DNA of 6,309 bases from an uncultured Brachyspira sp. (GCA_934725655.1 CAKVCJ010000111.1:1-6309); one strand, 5' to 3'; shown: positions 1 to 6,309, counted from the stretch's first letter. Notes: generated by a model from the letters alone, not told the origin. Translations and numbers: made by a program.

Positions 1-1631
1 GACTTCTGCCATTTATAGAAAATGCATTTCTAAATATTTTGCAAGAAGATAAAAATATAAAAACGGCATTAGATTTGTTTGCTGGAAGCGGAAGCGTGTC
101 AAGACTTTTAAAAACTCTTAATCTTAAAGTTTATTCAAATGATTGGGAGTATTATTCATATATATTAAACTACGCACATATATGCATAAATCAAAAAGAT
201 GTAAATAATATGTTTAAGCATACAGGAGGCGCTGAAAACACTATTAACATAATAAACAGCATAAAAACTATTGATGATAAAGACAGATACATTTCAAAAT
301 ATTATGCTCCTTTAGACGACAATAATCCAGATTTAAAAAATGAAAGATTATTCTACACCCAATATAATGCTACAAGAATAGACATAATAAGGCACAACAT
401 AGAAGACCTTTACAAAAACAAAGCAATAAATAAAAAAGAATATTATTATCTCTTAGCTTCTATAATATATGAAGGGGCAACACATACAAACACATCAGGC
501 GTATTTAAAGCTTTTCACTCTGGTTTTGGAGGAAGAAACAAAGACGCTCTTAAAAGAATACTTTCGCCAATATCATTAAAAGAACTTTCTTTATATGACG
601 GAATAAACGGCGAGGTGAGCATGCTTGATGCAAATGAATATGTATTAAAAAATAAAGATAAGCATTTTGATTTGGTGTATTTAGACCCCCCTTACAATCA
701 GCATCAATATGGAAGCAATTACCATTTATTAAACACAATAGCGTTATGGGATAAGCCTGAAATAAATAGAGAAATATATATAAACGGCAAAAAAACAGAT
801 AAAGGCGGAATAAGAAAAGATTGGGTTAAAACAAAATCTGATTACTGCTATAAAAAAACAGCAAAAGATGCATTTAAAAATCTAATAGATAATATAAATG
901 CAAGTCATATAGTAATGAGTTATTCTACAGACGGCATAATAGATTATGATGATTTAATTTCAATATTAGAAAGCAAAGGCAAATTAAAAATAGTAACTTC
1001 AGAATATACAAAATATAGAGGAGCAAAACGCTCTGTAATAAATAAAACTAAAAATGTAGAATATTTATTTATAGTTGACACTAAAAAAACTAATAAAAAC
1101 AACAAAAATAATAATATCAAATATATTGAAAATATAAGATTAAAATTAAATAACCCTGTAGATAGCATAAAAGATAATTTAGTGTTTGAAAATAAAAAAG
1201 AAGGAAATATTATATTAAAATTAGAATATACAACACATATAATAAATCAAGAAGAAATATGCCAAACATTAAAAAACAAATCACTTGAATATATAAAATT
1301 ATTTTCAGAGTTTTTAAATAAGCATATAAAAGAAAATAATATAGAAGCATTAAAAATATATTTATCGCACTTAAAAAACGCTATACTAATAAACGACAAA
1401 AAACTAATAAAATATTTTTCAAACCATATACTAATAATATATACAAGGCTATGTTCAAAGAGGTCTAATGAATATATAGTTGATATTACAAATGAAATAT
1501 TAAACATCATATCATATTATAAACTTGATGACATAATATATATAGACAAAATAAAAAAGAGAATAGTTTATAATATATCACATTCAGAGATATCAGAAGA
1601 GAATAAAAACAATATATTAGTAAAACTATAA
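1..1631 (+). CDS. D12-class N6-adenine DNA methyltransferase, 5'-partial
   Basis: Transfers a methyl group from S-adenosylmethionine to adenine N6 in DNA. The frame is open to the left edge (first whole codon at 3). Codons 3-38 read LLPFIENAFLNI, the usual N-terminal block of D12/Dam-like methylases, so the TTG at 39 is not the start and the true start lies upstream. Counting from codon 39 as residue 1: SAM-binding motif I is FAGSGS (14-19), the acidic SND block is near 34-36, catalytic motif IV is DPPY (216-219) followed by NQHQYGSNYH, and a late block SYSTDG begins at 294. The order SAM motif, then target-recognition region, then DPPY is that of alpha-type enzymes. The catalytic part ends near residue 345. 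The last 185 or so residues are K/N/I-rich, probably helical, and match nothing I know. No restriction endonuclease is visible downstream. A partner could lie upstream, or the enzyme could be solitary. The target sequence cannot be read from the protein. Confidence 0.9.
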   Translation, partial: LLPFIENAFLNILQEDKNIKTALDLFAGSGSVSRLLKTLNLKVYSNDWEYYSYILNYAHICINQKDVNNMFKHTGGAENTINIINSIKTIDDKDRYISKYYAPLDDNNPDLKNERLFYTQYNATRIDIIRHNIEDLYKNKAINKKEYYYLLASIIYEGATHTNTSGVFKAFHSGFGGRNKDALKRILSPISLKELSLYDGINGEVSMLDANEYVLKNKDKHFDLVYLDPPYNQHQYGSNYHLLNTIALWDKPEINREIYINGKKTDKGGIRKDWVKTKSDYCYKKTAKDAFKNLIDNINASHIVMSYSTDGIIDYDDLISILESKGKLKIVTSEYTKYRGAKRSVINKTKNVEYLFIVDTKKTNKNNKNNNIKYIENIRLKLNNPVDSIKDNLVFENKKEGNIILKLEYTTHIINQEEICQTLKNKSLEYIKLFSEFLNKHIKENNIEALKIYLSHLKNAILINDKKLIKYFSNHILIIYTRLCSKRSNEYIVDITNEILNIISYYKLDDIIYIDKIKKRIVYNISHSEISEENKNNILVKL

Positions 1632-1657
1632 TTATAGTAAAATTTTTAAGTTTTTTA
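1625..1657 (+). terminator. weak candidate terminator at the methylase stop
   Basis: A 14-bp perfect palindrome (ACTATAATTATAGT, 1625-1638) spans the methylase stop codon and is followed by T-rich sequence (TTTTT at 1643-1647, TTTTTT at 1651-1656). The stem would be only 5 bp and almost all A-T, so it is weak as an intrinsic terminator. The GC-rich hairpins just downstream may do the job instead. Confidence 0.25.
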
Positions 1658-1660
1658 TTT

Positions 1661-1870
1661 GCGGGGCTTTGCCCCACACCCCAGTTCTTTTGTTGGCACA
1701 AAGAACCAAAAAGACTGCATTTAATAAAGTATAGCTTTTTATGCATACGAAAACATAAATATTGTTTTATATTTACATATTCCAAAAAAATAAAGCTATA
1801 ACACTTGCACTTTCGCGAAACGTGCCCGAAGGGCGAAAACTTTGACGAAGTCCGCAGAGCGAAGGTAGGA
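1661..1870. repeat. GC-rich hairpin-rich intergenic element
   Basis: Two GC-rich blocks flank an AT-rich core between the convergent methylase and queH genes. The left block (1661-1710) has 27 G/C in 50 bases. The right block (1801-1870) has 38 in 70. The flanking genes are far more AT-rich. Left-block hairpins: GGGGC-TTT-GCCCC (1663-1675), and GTTCTTT (1684-1690) with AAAGAAC (1700-1706). Right-block hairpins: GCCC-GAA-GGGC (1824-1834), and ACTT (1839-1842) with AAGT (1848-1851). The core is bounded by a 9-bp inverted repeat, TATAGCTTT (1730-1738) and AAAGCTATA (1792-1800). I see no coding frame of merit. From memory, similar GC-rich intergenic segments recur in Brachyspira genomes, which would make this a dispersed repeat. 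Only one copy is in the window, so its repeat nature is not shown here. It could also act as a bidirectional terminator. Confidence 0.5.
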
Positions 1871-1905
1871 AAAACTGAATAAAATAAAAAATATATTAAT
1901 AAATT

Positions 1906-2448
1906 TTAATTTCTTATGCTAAACTCGCATCCGCAGTAATGCTGTCTATAAAGTCCTGCCTCATTAGCTATTATATTAGTCTTTTTAAATCCGTCTTTTT
2001 TCTTGAAATCTATATGCAAATATTCTATATTATCATATTTAGAAGCAATGCTATTTCCTATCATCTCTATAGCCTTGCTGTTTTTATGCGGACTCACACT
2101 CATAACAGTAGTAACATATTTTGCATTGATACTATGAGCATATTCAAAAGCCTTAGCTATTCTATGCCTAAAACAAATATTGCACCTCGCACCTTTTTCA
2201 TGTTCATTCTCAAAACCCTTTATATCATTATACCAATCTTTTACATACGCTTCATTTTCTTCTATATATATGTCTATATTGTTATCTTTAGTAAACTTTA
2301 TAAACTCATCTCTTCGCCTGTTATACTCTTCTATAGGATAAATATTAGGATTATAAAAATAAAAAATAGTGTCATAATCTTCAAGCAAAGTTCTAGGATA
2401 ACACATACAAACAGCACAGCATGTATGAACAACTAATTTCTCTTTCAT
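1906..2448 (-). CDS. queH: epoxyqueuosine reductase QueH
   Basis: Cytoplasmic iron-sulfur enzyme that reduces epoxyqueuosine to queuosine at the wobble base of tRNAs with GUN anticodons. It is the non-homologous replacement of cobalamin-dependent QueG (former DUF208). Using the ATG at 2448 the protein has 180 residues, normal for the short QueH form. Family marks are the adjacent cysteines HTCCAVC (C10, C11), FYNPNIYP (31-38) followed by EEYNRRR, the CxxC in ARCNICFRHR (C89, C92), SPHKN (119-123), DFKKKDGF (147-154) and the terminal LYRQHYCGCEFS (C172, C174). All cysteines expected to hold the metal centre are present. The frame extends five codons upstream to a TTG (2463), but neither start has a clear ribosome site and the ATG fits the family's N-terminus. 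It lies 35 nt after the lipoprotein gene on the same strand with no terminator between, so the two are probably co-transcribed. No other queuosine gene is in the window. Confidence 0.93.
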   Translation of the reverse strand: MKEKLVVHTCCAVCMCYPRTLLEDYDTIFYFYNPNIYPIEEYNRRRDEFIKFTKDNNIDIYIEENEAYVKDWYNDIKGFENEHEKGARCNICFRHRIAKAFEYAHSINAKYVTTVMSVSPHKNSKAIEMIGNSIASKYDNIEYLHIDFKKKDGFKKTNIIANEAGLYRQHYCGCEFSIRN

Positions 2449-2483
2449 TTTTAATAGTACCAATTTATTATTATTTATTTGTT

Positions 2484-3716
2484 TTATCTCTTGTTGGCTT
2501 TTAAATTAATAGTCTTGTCATCAAAACTGTTTATAATTATTTGATAGCCCATATTTTTAGCCTTAGCATTAATGTCCACAGCTAAATCTCTGCTGCTTCC
2601 AACATACTGCACAACATACCTTGATGAATCTCCGCTTATTCCTCTGTTATAAACACTTTTAAGATTTTCTATATTTTTCTTAAGAGCCTCTTCAAAACCT
2701 ATAGCATCGGTAAAATCAAGCCCTGTAACATATATAGTATATTCAGTACCATTTTGAACTTCGCTCTGCCACTTATTTACTATTTGATTAATAAAATCTT
2801 CAGAAATAGAATCAGCCGATTTTACCAAAGCAATAGAATGAGCATCTTTTTCGCTTCCGCCTACCCCTCCAGCCTGATGAGTAGCACGGGCTATAGTGCT
2901 GTAATCAGATACATTCACAGCAGTAATAGCAACATCGCTTCTAAAACTTTTTAAAGCAGTTCCTTGTATAGTGGTAAAATATGCAGCATCGGCCTTGCCA
3001 AGTATAGCAATCTGAGCACCTGTAGCCTCTGCTATTTTTTTTACAGTAGAAGATGAATTGTCAGAATAGCTAATATTCTCACTTCTTACAACATTTCTTA
3101 AAGAACTTGCACTTACAAATTTAAAACCCTTATCGCTCATATTTTTTTCAAGTTCTACATTAAATGCATCGCTAAGCTCTCCATTATCATCAGTAACAAG
3201 CACAACTATTAAAGGCATATTTTTTCTATCTAATAATATACCCATAGCCTGCAAATTGTCCTGAAGCATATCTACTCCAACAACCGCCTCAATTTTTGCA
3301 TACCATACAGATGAGCTTTTTGTAATAGAAAGCACTTTATAAGAAGAAATATATCCAGTAGTGTTTTCATATATTTTAGAGCTTATAAGTTTGCTGTTTT
3401 CAACCAAAGTAGTACCATTAACTATAGAGCCAACTGCTTGTTCAACAGCATTTCTTTTAGCACTTTCTAAAGCCCTGTCTATAGCATTAGCCTCGCCTCT
3501 GTTATCAGAAGAAGCAAAACCCTCAGCTACTATCTTTGTGGTTTTTCCGCCTTTAAAATCTGGGTTCTTCCAATTATTAATAACACCTATCTCTCCAGTA
3601 TCCTCACCTATAAGCACTCCGCTTTGCGTGCTCTTTGAAGTAGTTACACAAGAGATAAAAAACATCATTAAAGATATTGCTAAAAATAATTTATATAATT
3701 TCTTCATAAAACTCAT
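2484..3716 (-). CDS. FlgT/LPP20-like lipoprotein
   Basis: Predicted exported lipoprotein. The N-terminus has a KK charge (5-6), a hydrophobic stretch (about 7-21) and a lipobox-like FISC with the lipidated cysteine at C23. Spirochaetal lipoboxes are often relaxed like this. Residues about 62-150 resemble the FlgT N-terminal/LPP20 type of domain: repeated Ala-rich helix (ANAIDRALESAKRNAVEQAVG), then VNGTTLVENSKL and GYISSYKVLS, ending in a beta strand (WYAKIEAVVGVD). Residues about 167-320 (MPLIVVLVTDD, then GAQIAILGKADA) look like a CsgG/TolB-like alpha/beta domain. A smaller alpha/beta domain follows to 410. FlgT is a flagellar basal-body protein in Vibrio. A flagellar role here is only a guess, and no flagellar gene is adjacent. 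Two starts are possible: the ATG at 3716, or an in-frame ATG at 3707 (MKKLYK) that makes a more typical signal peptide. AGG lies 3 nt before the first and 12 nt before the second. It is probably first in an operon with queH. Confidence 0.75.
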   Translation of the reverse strand: MSFMKKLYKLFLAISLMMFFISCVTTSKSTQSGVLIGEDTGEIGVINNWKNPDFKGGKTTKIVAEGFASSDNRGEANAIDRALESAKRNAVEQAVGSIVNGTTLVENSKLISSKIYENTTGYISSYKVLSITKSSSVWYAKIEAVVGVDMLQDNLQAMGILLDRKNMPLIVVLVTDDNGELSDAFNVELEKNMSDKGFKFVSASSLRNVVRSENISYSDNSSSTVKKIAEATGAQIAILGKADAAYFTTIQGTALKSFRSDVAITAVNVSDYSTIARATHQAGGVGGSEKDAHSIALVKSADSISEDFINQIVNKWQSEVQNGTEYTIYVTGLDFTDAIGFEEALKKNIENLKSVYNRGISGDSSRYVVQYVGSSRDLAVDINAKAKNMGYQIIINSFDDKTINLKANKR

Positions 3717-3747
3717 AAACCTAAAAGTATTTTTTTAATAAATATAT

Positions 3748-3777
3748 ATTATATCAAAGCCTTATTTTTTCAAGCAA
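3748..3777 (-). promoter_or_regulatory. sigma-70-type promoter for the lipoprotein-queH unit
   Basis: On the - strand a perfect -10 hexamer TATAAT (3753-3748) lies 18 nt downstream of TTGCTT (3777-3772), four of six matches to the -35 consensus. The lipoprotein start codon is about 30 nt beyond the -10. The region is AT-rich, so chance matches are possible, but hexamers, spacing and position all fit. Confidence 0.55.
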
Positions 3778-3808
3778 TAATATTTTATAAAGATTTAAAC
3801 ATCATAAT

Positions 3809-3857
3809 TATCAAAAAATAAAAAATTTATTAAACTTGCTTTTATGTTTTTTTGATA
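3809..3857. repeat. TATCAAA boxes and 10-bp inverted repeat in the divergent promoter region
   Basis: TATCAAAAAA (3809-3818) and TTTTTTGATA (3848-3857) form a perfect 10-bp inverted repeat. The right arm lies in the spacer just before the -10 of the toxin-operon promoter. A third TATCAAA (3752-3758) overlaps the -10 of the opposite-facing lipoprotein promoter. This could be an operator set, as toxin-antitoxin operons are often autoregulated. The arms are poly-A/T in an AT-rich region, so chance is a real alternative. Confidence 0.25.
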
Positions 3858-3864
3858 TTATACT
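3836..3864 (+). promoter_or_regulatory. sigma-70-type promoter for the toxin-antitoxin-like operon
   Basis: TTGCTT (3836-3841) and TATACT (3859-3864) are separated by exactly 17 nt, about 20 nt before the start codon at 3884. An overlapping alternative -10, TATTAT (3856-3861), carries an extended TGA just ahead of it. Confidence 0.55.
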
Positions 3865-3873
3865 TTAAGTATT

Positions 3874-3878
3874 GGAGG
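3874..3878 (+). promoter_or_regulatory. ribosome binding site that fixes the 3884 start
   Basis: GGAGG, 5 nt before the ATG at 3884, is the strongest Shine-Dalgarno match seen at any start in the window. The same frame reaches back to a TTG at 3872, but that start would put the ribosome site inside the coding region, so 3884 is chosen. Confidence 0.8.
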
Positions 3879-3883
3879 ATATC

Positions 3884-4387
3884 ATGTATTTAACTAATAA
3901 TGAAGATAAAATTCAAATATTAGATAATAAATTATATATAAGCAGAATAGAAGAACTAAATGAGCTAATAGGTAAACTTAGTGAAGAAAATTATAAATTA
4001 AAAAAATTATTATCTAAAAAACAAGAAACTTATGTAAAATTATATATTTGCAAATATACTCCATATATGGTTAGTGATGTTATATACAATAATTTTTTTG
4101 TAAAAATTAGCAGCCATACGATTACCAAAGTAGCAGAAGAAAATAATTTTTTTGATGATGAAATAAAAGCTATAAGAATACCAAGAAAAAAAAAATCTAA
4201 AGAAAAATATGCTTCTACTGTATTATTTTCTATAGTTGGAATTGCAGAACTTACATATATTTTAGCAAATAAATTTTCAATAGATTTAACAATATCACAA
4301 AATTACTTTGAAAAATCTCTAAATCAATTAAAAAAAGGTGAAATAAAACATTATAGTATAAATAAACTTAAAGCTATGGAAAAATAA
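3884..4387 (+). CDS. unknown 167-aa coiled-coil protein, putative YoeB partner (antitoxin)
   Basis: I do not recognise the family. Residues about 17-47 (ISRIEELNELIGKL and on) form a likely coiled coil with leucine or isoleucine at heptad spacing. A basic patch RKKKSKEK lies at 101-108. Residues 111-130 (STVLFSIVGIAELTYILANK) are hydrophobic but carry a Glu, so they suit a buried helix better than a membrane span. The C-terminus (about 141-167, with YFEKSLNQLKKG and EIKHYSINKLKAMEK) is charged and helical, like toxin-wrapping tails of antitoxins. The stop overlaps the start of the YoeB-like gene by one base (TAATG), the coupled arrangement usual for antitoxin-toxin pairs. It is about twice the length of a YefM/Phd antitoxin, and I see no clear Phd/YefM N-terminal domain. 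The antitoxin role is inferred from position only. A DNA-binding regulator or an unrelated coupled protein remains possible. Confidence 0.65.
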   Translation: MYLTNNEDKIQILDNKLYISRIEELNELIGKLSEENYKLKKLLSKKQETYVKLYICKYTPYMVSDVIYNNFFVKISSHTITKVAEENNFFDDEIKAIRIPRKKKSKEKYASTVLFSIVGIAELTYILANKFSIDLTISQNYFEKSLNQLKKGEIKHYSINKLKAMEK

Positions 4388-4658
4388 TGTCTTATAATAT
4401 TAATTTGACTAAAGAAGCTGAAAATCATCTTGAATTTTTTTATAAAAACGATAAAAGCATAATAAAAAAATAAATAATTTAATAGAGAATACAATAGAAA
4501 ATCCTAGAAAAGGAATAGGAAAACCAGAAAGACTAAAATATAAAAATGAAGAATTATATTCAAGAAGAATTAATAAATATCATAGAATGGTGTATAAAAT
4601 AGATGATGATAATAATTCCATTATAATAATTTCATTTTATGGACATTATGATAATTAA
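4387..4658 (+). pseudogene. yoeB: YoeB-family mRNA interferase toxin, interrupted by a -1 frameshift
   Basis: YoeB toxins cut mRNA at the ribosomal A site. The ATG at 4387 opens a frame of only 28 codons ending at TAA (4471-4473). Moving to the -1 frame at the A7 run (4464-4470) gives 62 further residues to the TAA at 4656-4658. The 90-residue sum fits the family (E. coli YoeB has 84). The joined protein aligns along its whole length: KKIN (27-30), GIGKPERLK (43-51), SRRI (59-62), HRMVY (66-70) and a terminal GHY (86-88). Counterparts of the E. coli catalytic residues E46, R59, R65, H83 and Y84 are E48, R61, R67, H87 and Y88. GGA lies 6 nt before the start, inside the preceding gene, and the TAATG overlap implies coupled translation. 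As written, the gene makes a 28-aa stub lacking all catalytic residues. Alternatives are programmed -1 frameshifting, transcript slippage, an A7/A8 phase switch or a sequencing error. Confidence 0.85.
4464..4473 (+). other. A-AAA-AAA slippery heptamer followed by TAA
   Basis: In the phase of the toxin ATG the heptamer reads A|AAA|AAA, the X-XXY-YYZ form needed for tandem -1 slippage, and the next codon is the TAA stop. A -1 slip leads straight into the frame that encodes the rest of YoeB. I see no Shine-Dalgarno-like stimulator just upstream. The only nearby hairpin is a weak 4-bp stem (TCCT 4502-4505 with AGGA 4511-4514), about 30 nt downstream, so efficient programmed shifting is not assured. 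Confidence 0.5.
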
Positions 4659-4703
4659 TTTTTTACATAATCAAATAAGTCTTATAAAGTTATTATTTTT
4701 TAA

Positions 4704-4732
4704 TTGACTAAAAAACTACTTAATTATACTAT
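4704..4732 (+). promoter_or_regulatory. candidate promoter for nhaC
   Basis: TTGACT (4704-4709) is a near-consensus -35. At 17 nt spacing lies TACTAT (4727-4732). At 15 nt lies the better hexamer TATACT (4725-4730). Either gives a short leader to the ATG at 4754. It separates nhaC from the toxin operon, whose stop is 95 nt upstream. Confidence 0.45.
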
Positions 4733-4753
4733 ATATAAAAGGCTTAATCTAAA

Positions 4754-6187
4754 ATGAATAGTAAAATTAAAAATATACCAACATTCTGGAAACTATTTCC
4801 TCTTATTTTTATCCTCATCACAGTTTTAATATTTACTGTTAATTTCTCTGTGCCTATAGAATTTTTACTTACAATAGGAACATTAATAGCATGCATAACA
4901 GCATATCTTGCAGGATATAAATGGAAAGATATGGAAAATGCTTTTATAAAAAAAATTGTTGATACTTGGATTGGTGTGCTTATATTTATATTAATAGGTA
5001 TAGTAGTAGGCTCTTGGATGTACTCTGGTACTGTGCCTATGCTAATATATTACGGCATAAAATTAATTCACCCTTCTTTTATACCTGTAATGGCTTTTAT
5101 TGTAACATCATTTCTTTCTATATTCACAGGTACTTCTTGGGGTTCTGCTTCCACTGCAGGAGTTGCATTCATTGGTATTGCTCAGGCTACAAATACGCCT
5201 CTTCCTCTTATAGCGGGTGCTGTTATAAGCGGGGCGTATCTTGGCGATAAAAACTCTCCCATATCAGACACCACTGTTTTGGCGGCTATTGGTGCGGGCA
5301 CTACTTTACAAAACCATATAAAAACTATGCTTGTAAACACTATTCCGTCTGCAATACTCGCTGCTGTAGTTTTTACAGTATTGGGTTTTAATAATGCTCC
5401 GATTAATTCTGACATTCTAAACTTAAAAGAAGCAAGCGAAATATTAACTTCATTAGAAAATATATTTAACTTTAATATATTACTTCTTATCCCTCCAATA
5501 TTCGTACTTATTGCAAGTGTAAAAGGTGTTAATCCTGTAATAACAATGTTTATAGGAAGTTTGATTGCTATAATATTAGGAAACATATTTCAAAATTTCG
5601 GCGTTATCAATTCTATGAAATCATTTGTAACTGGTTTTAATATATCAATGTCTCCTACAATTAATGAAGCCGATATACCATTAAACTTACATTCATTATT
5701 AAACAGAGGCGGTATGATGAGTATGATGCCAAGTGTATTGTTTTTAATATTAGCACTAACCTACGGAGCTATGCTTGAACTTTTGGGTACTTTTGAAACC
5801 TTAATAAAACTATTAATAAAAATAACTAAAGGGGCAAGAAGCGTAATATTTATCACATGGCTTACAACATTCACTATCAATTCAGCATTAAGCAGCTTAC
5901 AATTTACTTTCTTAACTTTGTGAAATGTACTTCAAACAGTATACGATAAATACAACATCAACAGAGGTGTACTCTCAAGAACTATGGAAGAAGGAGGAAC
6001 TCTTACTGAGGTTTTACTTCCATGGACAATCACAGGTGTTTATATGACTTCTATACTTGGTGTGCCCACTTTAGAATATATGCCTTATTCATTTTTTAAT
6101 CTTATAAGCATATTCATATCATTTATCTATATGCTCACTCTTCCGAAATTTGCTGTAGGTATCGTAAAAAATAATTTTATTAAATAA
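4754..6187 (+). pseudogene. nhaC: NhaC-type Na+/H+ antiporter with an in-frame TGA
   Basis: Inner-membrane antiporter of the NhaC family, exchanging Na+ (or another cation or substrate) for H+. The frame has 477 codons before the final TAA, normal family length, but codon 390 is TGA (5921-5923). The first 389 residues hold many hydrophobic spans and the family signatures FTGTSWGSASTAG (124-136) and SGAYLGDKNSPISDTT (159-174). After the TGA the same frame continues with the typical C-terminal part: LSRTMEEGGTLTE, PWTITGVYM and LGVPTLEYMPYSFFN. In relatives the stop region reads like PG-x-M-x-x-x-x-Y-x-K, so a single GGA-to-TGA change is the simplest cause. A pair of compensating small indels nearby is also possible. 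The truncated product would lose the last 87 residues, including conserved membrane segments, and is probably inactive. AAGG lies 11 nt before the ATG, a poor ribosome site. An internal ATG at 5984 has no ribosome site. The substrate is not certain, since NhaC relatives also exchange organic acids. Confidence 0.85.
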
Positions 6188-6309
6188 TTAAAAAACTTCC
6201 TAAATTCAATATGCTTTTAGATAAGCTTATTTATAAAATTGCACAGGTTCCAAACATATTGCAGTTAGGAATTCCTTAATTTCTTAAAGTATATCATAGG
6301 CGTATCATA

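Noticed and set aside
39..1631. TTG at 39 as the methylase start
   Set aside because: The same frame continues to the left edge and encodes the conserved LLPFIE block, so the gene is truncated by the window.
1507..1785. 92-codon - strand frame over the methylase end and intergenic region
   Set aside because: It is hydrophobic low-complexity sequence from AT-rich DNA, overlaps the methylase and crosses the hairpin element, with no ribosome site or family features.
1939..2436. 165-codon + strand frame opposite queH
   Set aside because: It lies entirely antisense to a well-supported QueH gene, and its I/F/S-rich product looks like a complement shadow.
4659..4703. Terminator between the toxin operon and nhaC
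   Set aside because: Only a few A-T pairs could form before the T-run near 4695-4701, which is too weak to call.
5921..5923. Selenocysteine or UGA-as-tryptophan reading of the nhaC stop
   Set aside because: TGG is used for Trp across the window, the aligned family residue is Gly, and I see no clear SECIS-like hairpin just downstream.
5984..6187. Separate 67-aa gene starting at the ATG in the nhaC tail
   Set aside because: It is in the same frame as nhaC, matches the conserved NhaC C-terminus and has no ribosome site, so it is a remnant of nhaC.
6265..6309. Possible 3' end of a - strand gene (14 codons to the window edge ending YFKKLRNS)
   Set aside because: The frame is open to the edge but far too short to separate from chance in AT-rich DNA.
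6188..6309. Terminator after nhaC, including the palindrome AGGAATTCCT at 6267-6276
   Set aside because: There is no stem followed by a T-run, and the 10-bp palindrome lacks a loop and a T-tract.
1..6309. CRISPR arrays, tRNA or rRNA genes, insertion sequences
   Set aside because: I saw no regularly spaced direct repeats, cloverleaf-like sequence, rRNA core motifs or transposase signatures.

Overview
The window has the composition of a very AT-rich bacterial chromosome: A/T-ending codons, K/N/I-rich proteins and poly-A and poly-T runs throughout. From memory, this composition, the GC-rich hairpin element at 1661-1870 and the protein flavour most resemble the spirochaete genus Brachyspira. That is an inference and I could not run a search. 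Tryptophan is encoded by TGG in all the genes, so TGA is read here as a stop.

Layout. (a) 1-1631, + strand: the 3' part of a D12-class (Dam-like) N6-adenine DNA methyltransferase. Its frame is open to the left edge, so the real start lies outside the window. It carries about 185 extra C-terminal residues of unknown role. (b) 1632-1905: a convergent intergenic region with an AT-rich palindrome at the methylase stop and a GC-rich, hairpin-forming element (two blocks of 54% GC) that stands out from its surroundings. (c) 1906-3716, - strand: a two-gene unit in which a FlgT/LPP20-like lipoprotein is transcribed first and queH (epoxyqueuosine reductase, last step of tRNA queuosine synthesis) lies 35 nt downstream. 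(d) 3717-3883: a divergent promoter region, with one good promoter on each strand and repeated TATCAAA-type boxes touching both.

(e) 3884-4658, + strand: a small operon resembling a toxin-antitoxin module. An unrecognised 167-aa protein with a predicted coiled coil ends in TAATG, overlapping the start of a YoeB-family mRNA interferase. The toxin frame is interrupted after 28 codons at an A-AAA-AAA heptamer followed directly by TAA. A -1 shift there restores a 90-residue YoeB with every expected catalytic residue. This is either a one-base deletion or a recoding or phase-variation site. (f) 4754-6187, + strand: a full-length NhaC-type Na+/H+ antiporter reading frame cut by an in-frame TGA at codon 390, with the family-like C-terminus continuing in the same frame.

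The most interesting parts are the toxin operon, with its unfamiliar partner gene and its slippery heptamer, and the fact that two neighbouring genes are each interrupted once. The second point could mean gene decay, recoding or sequence error. The last 122 bases hold no feature I can support.
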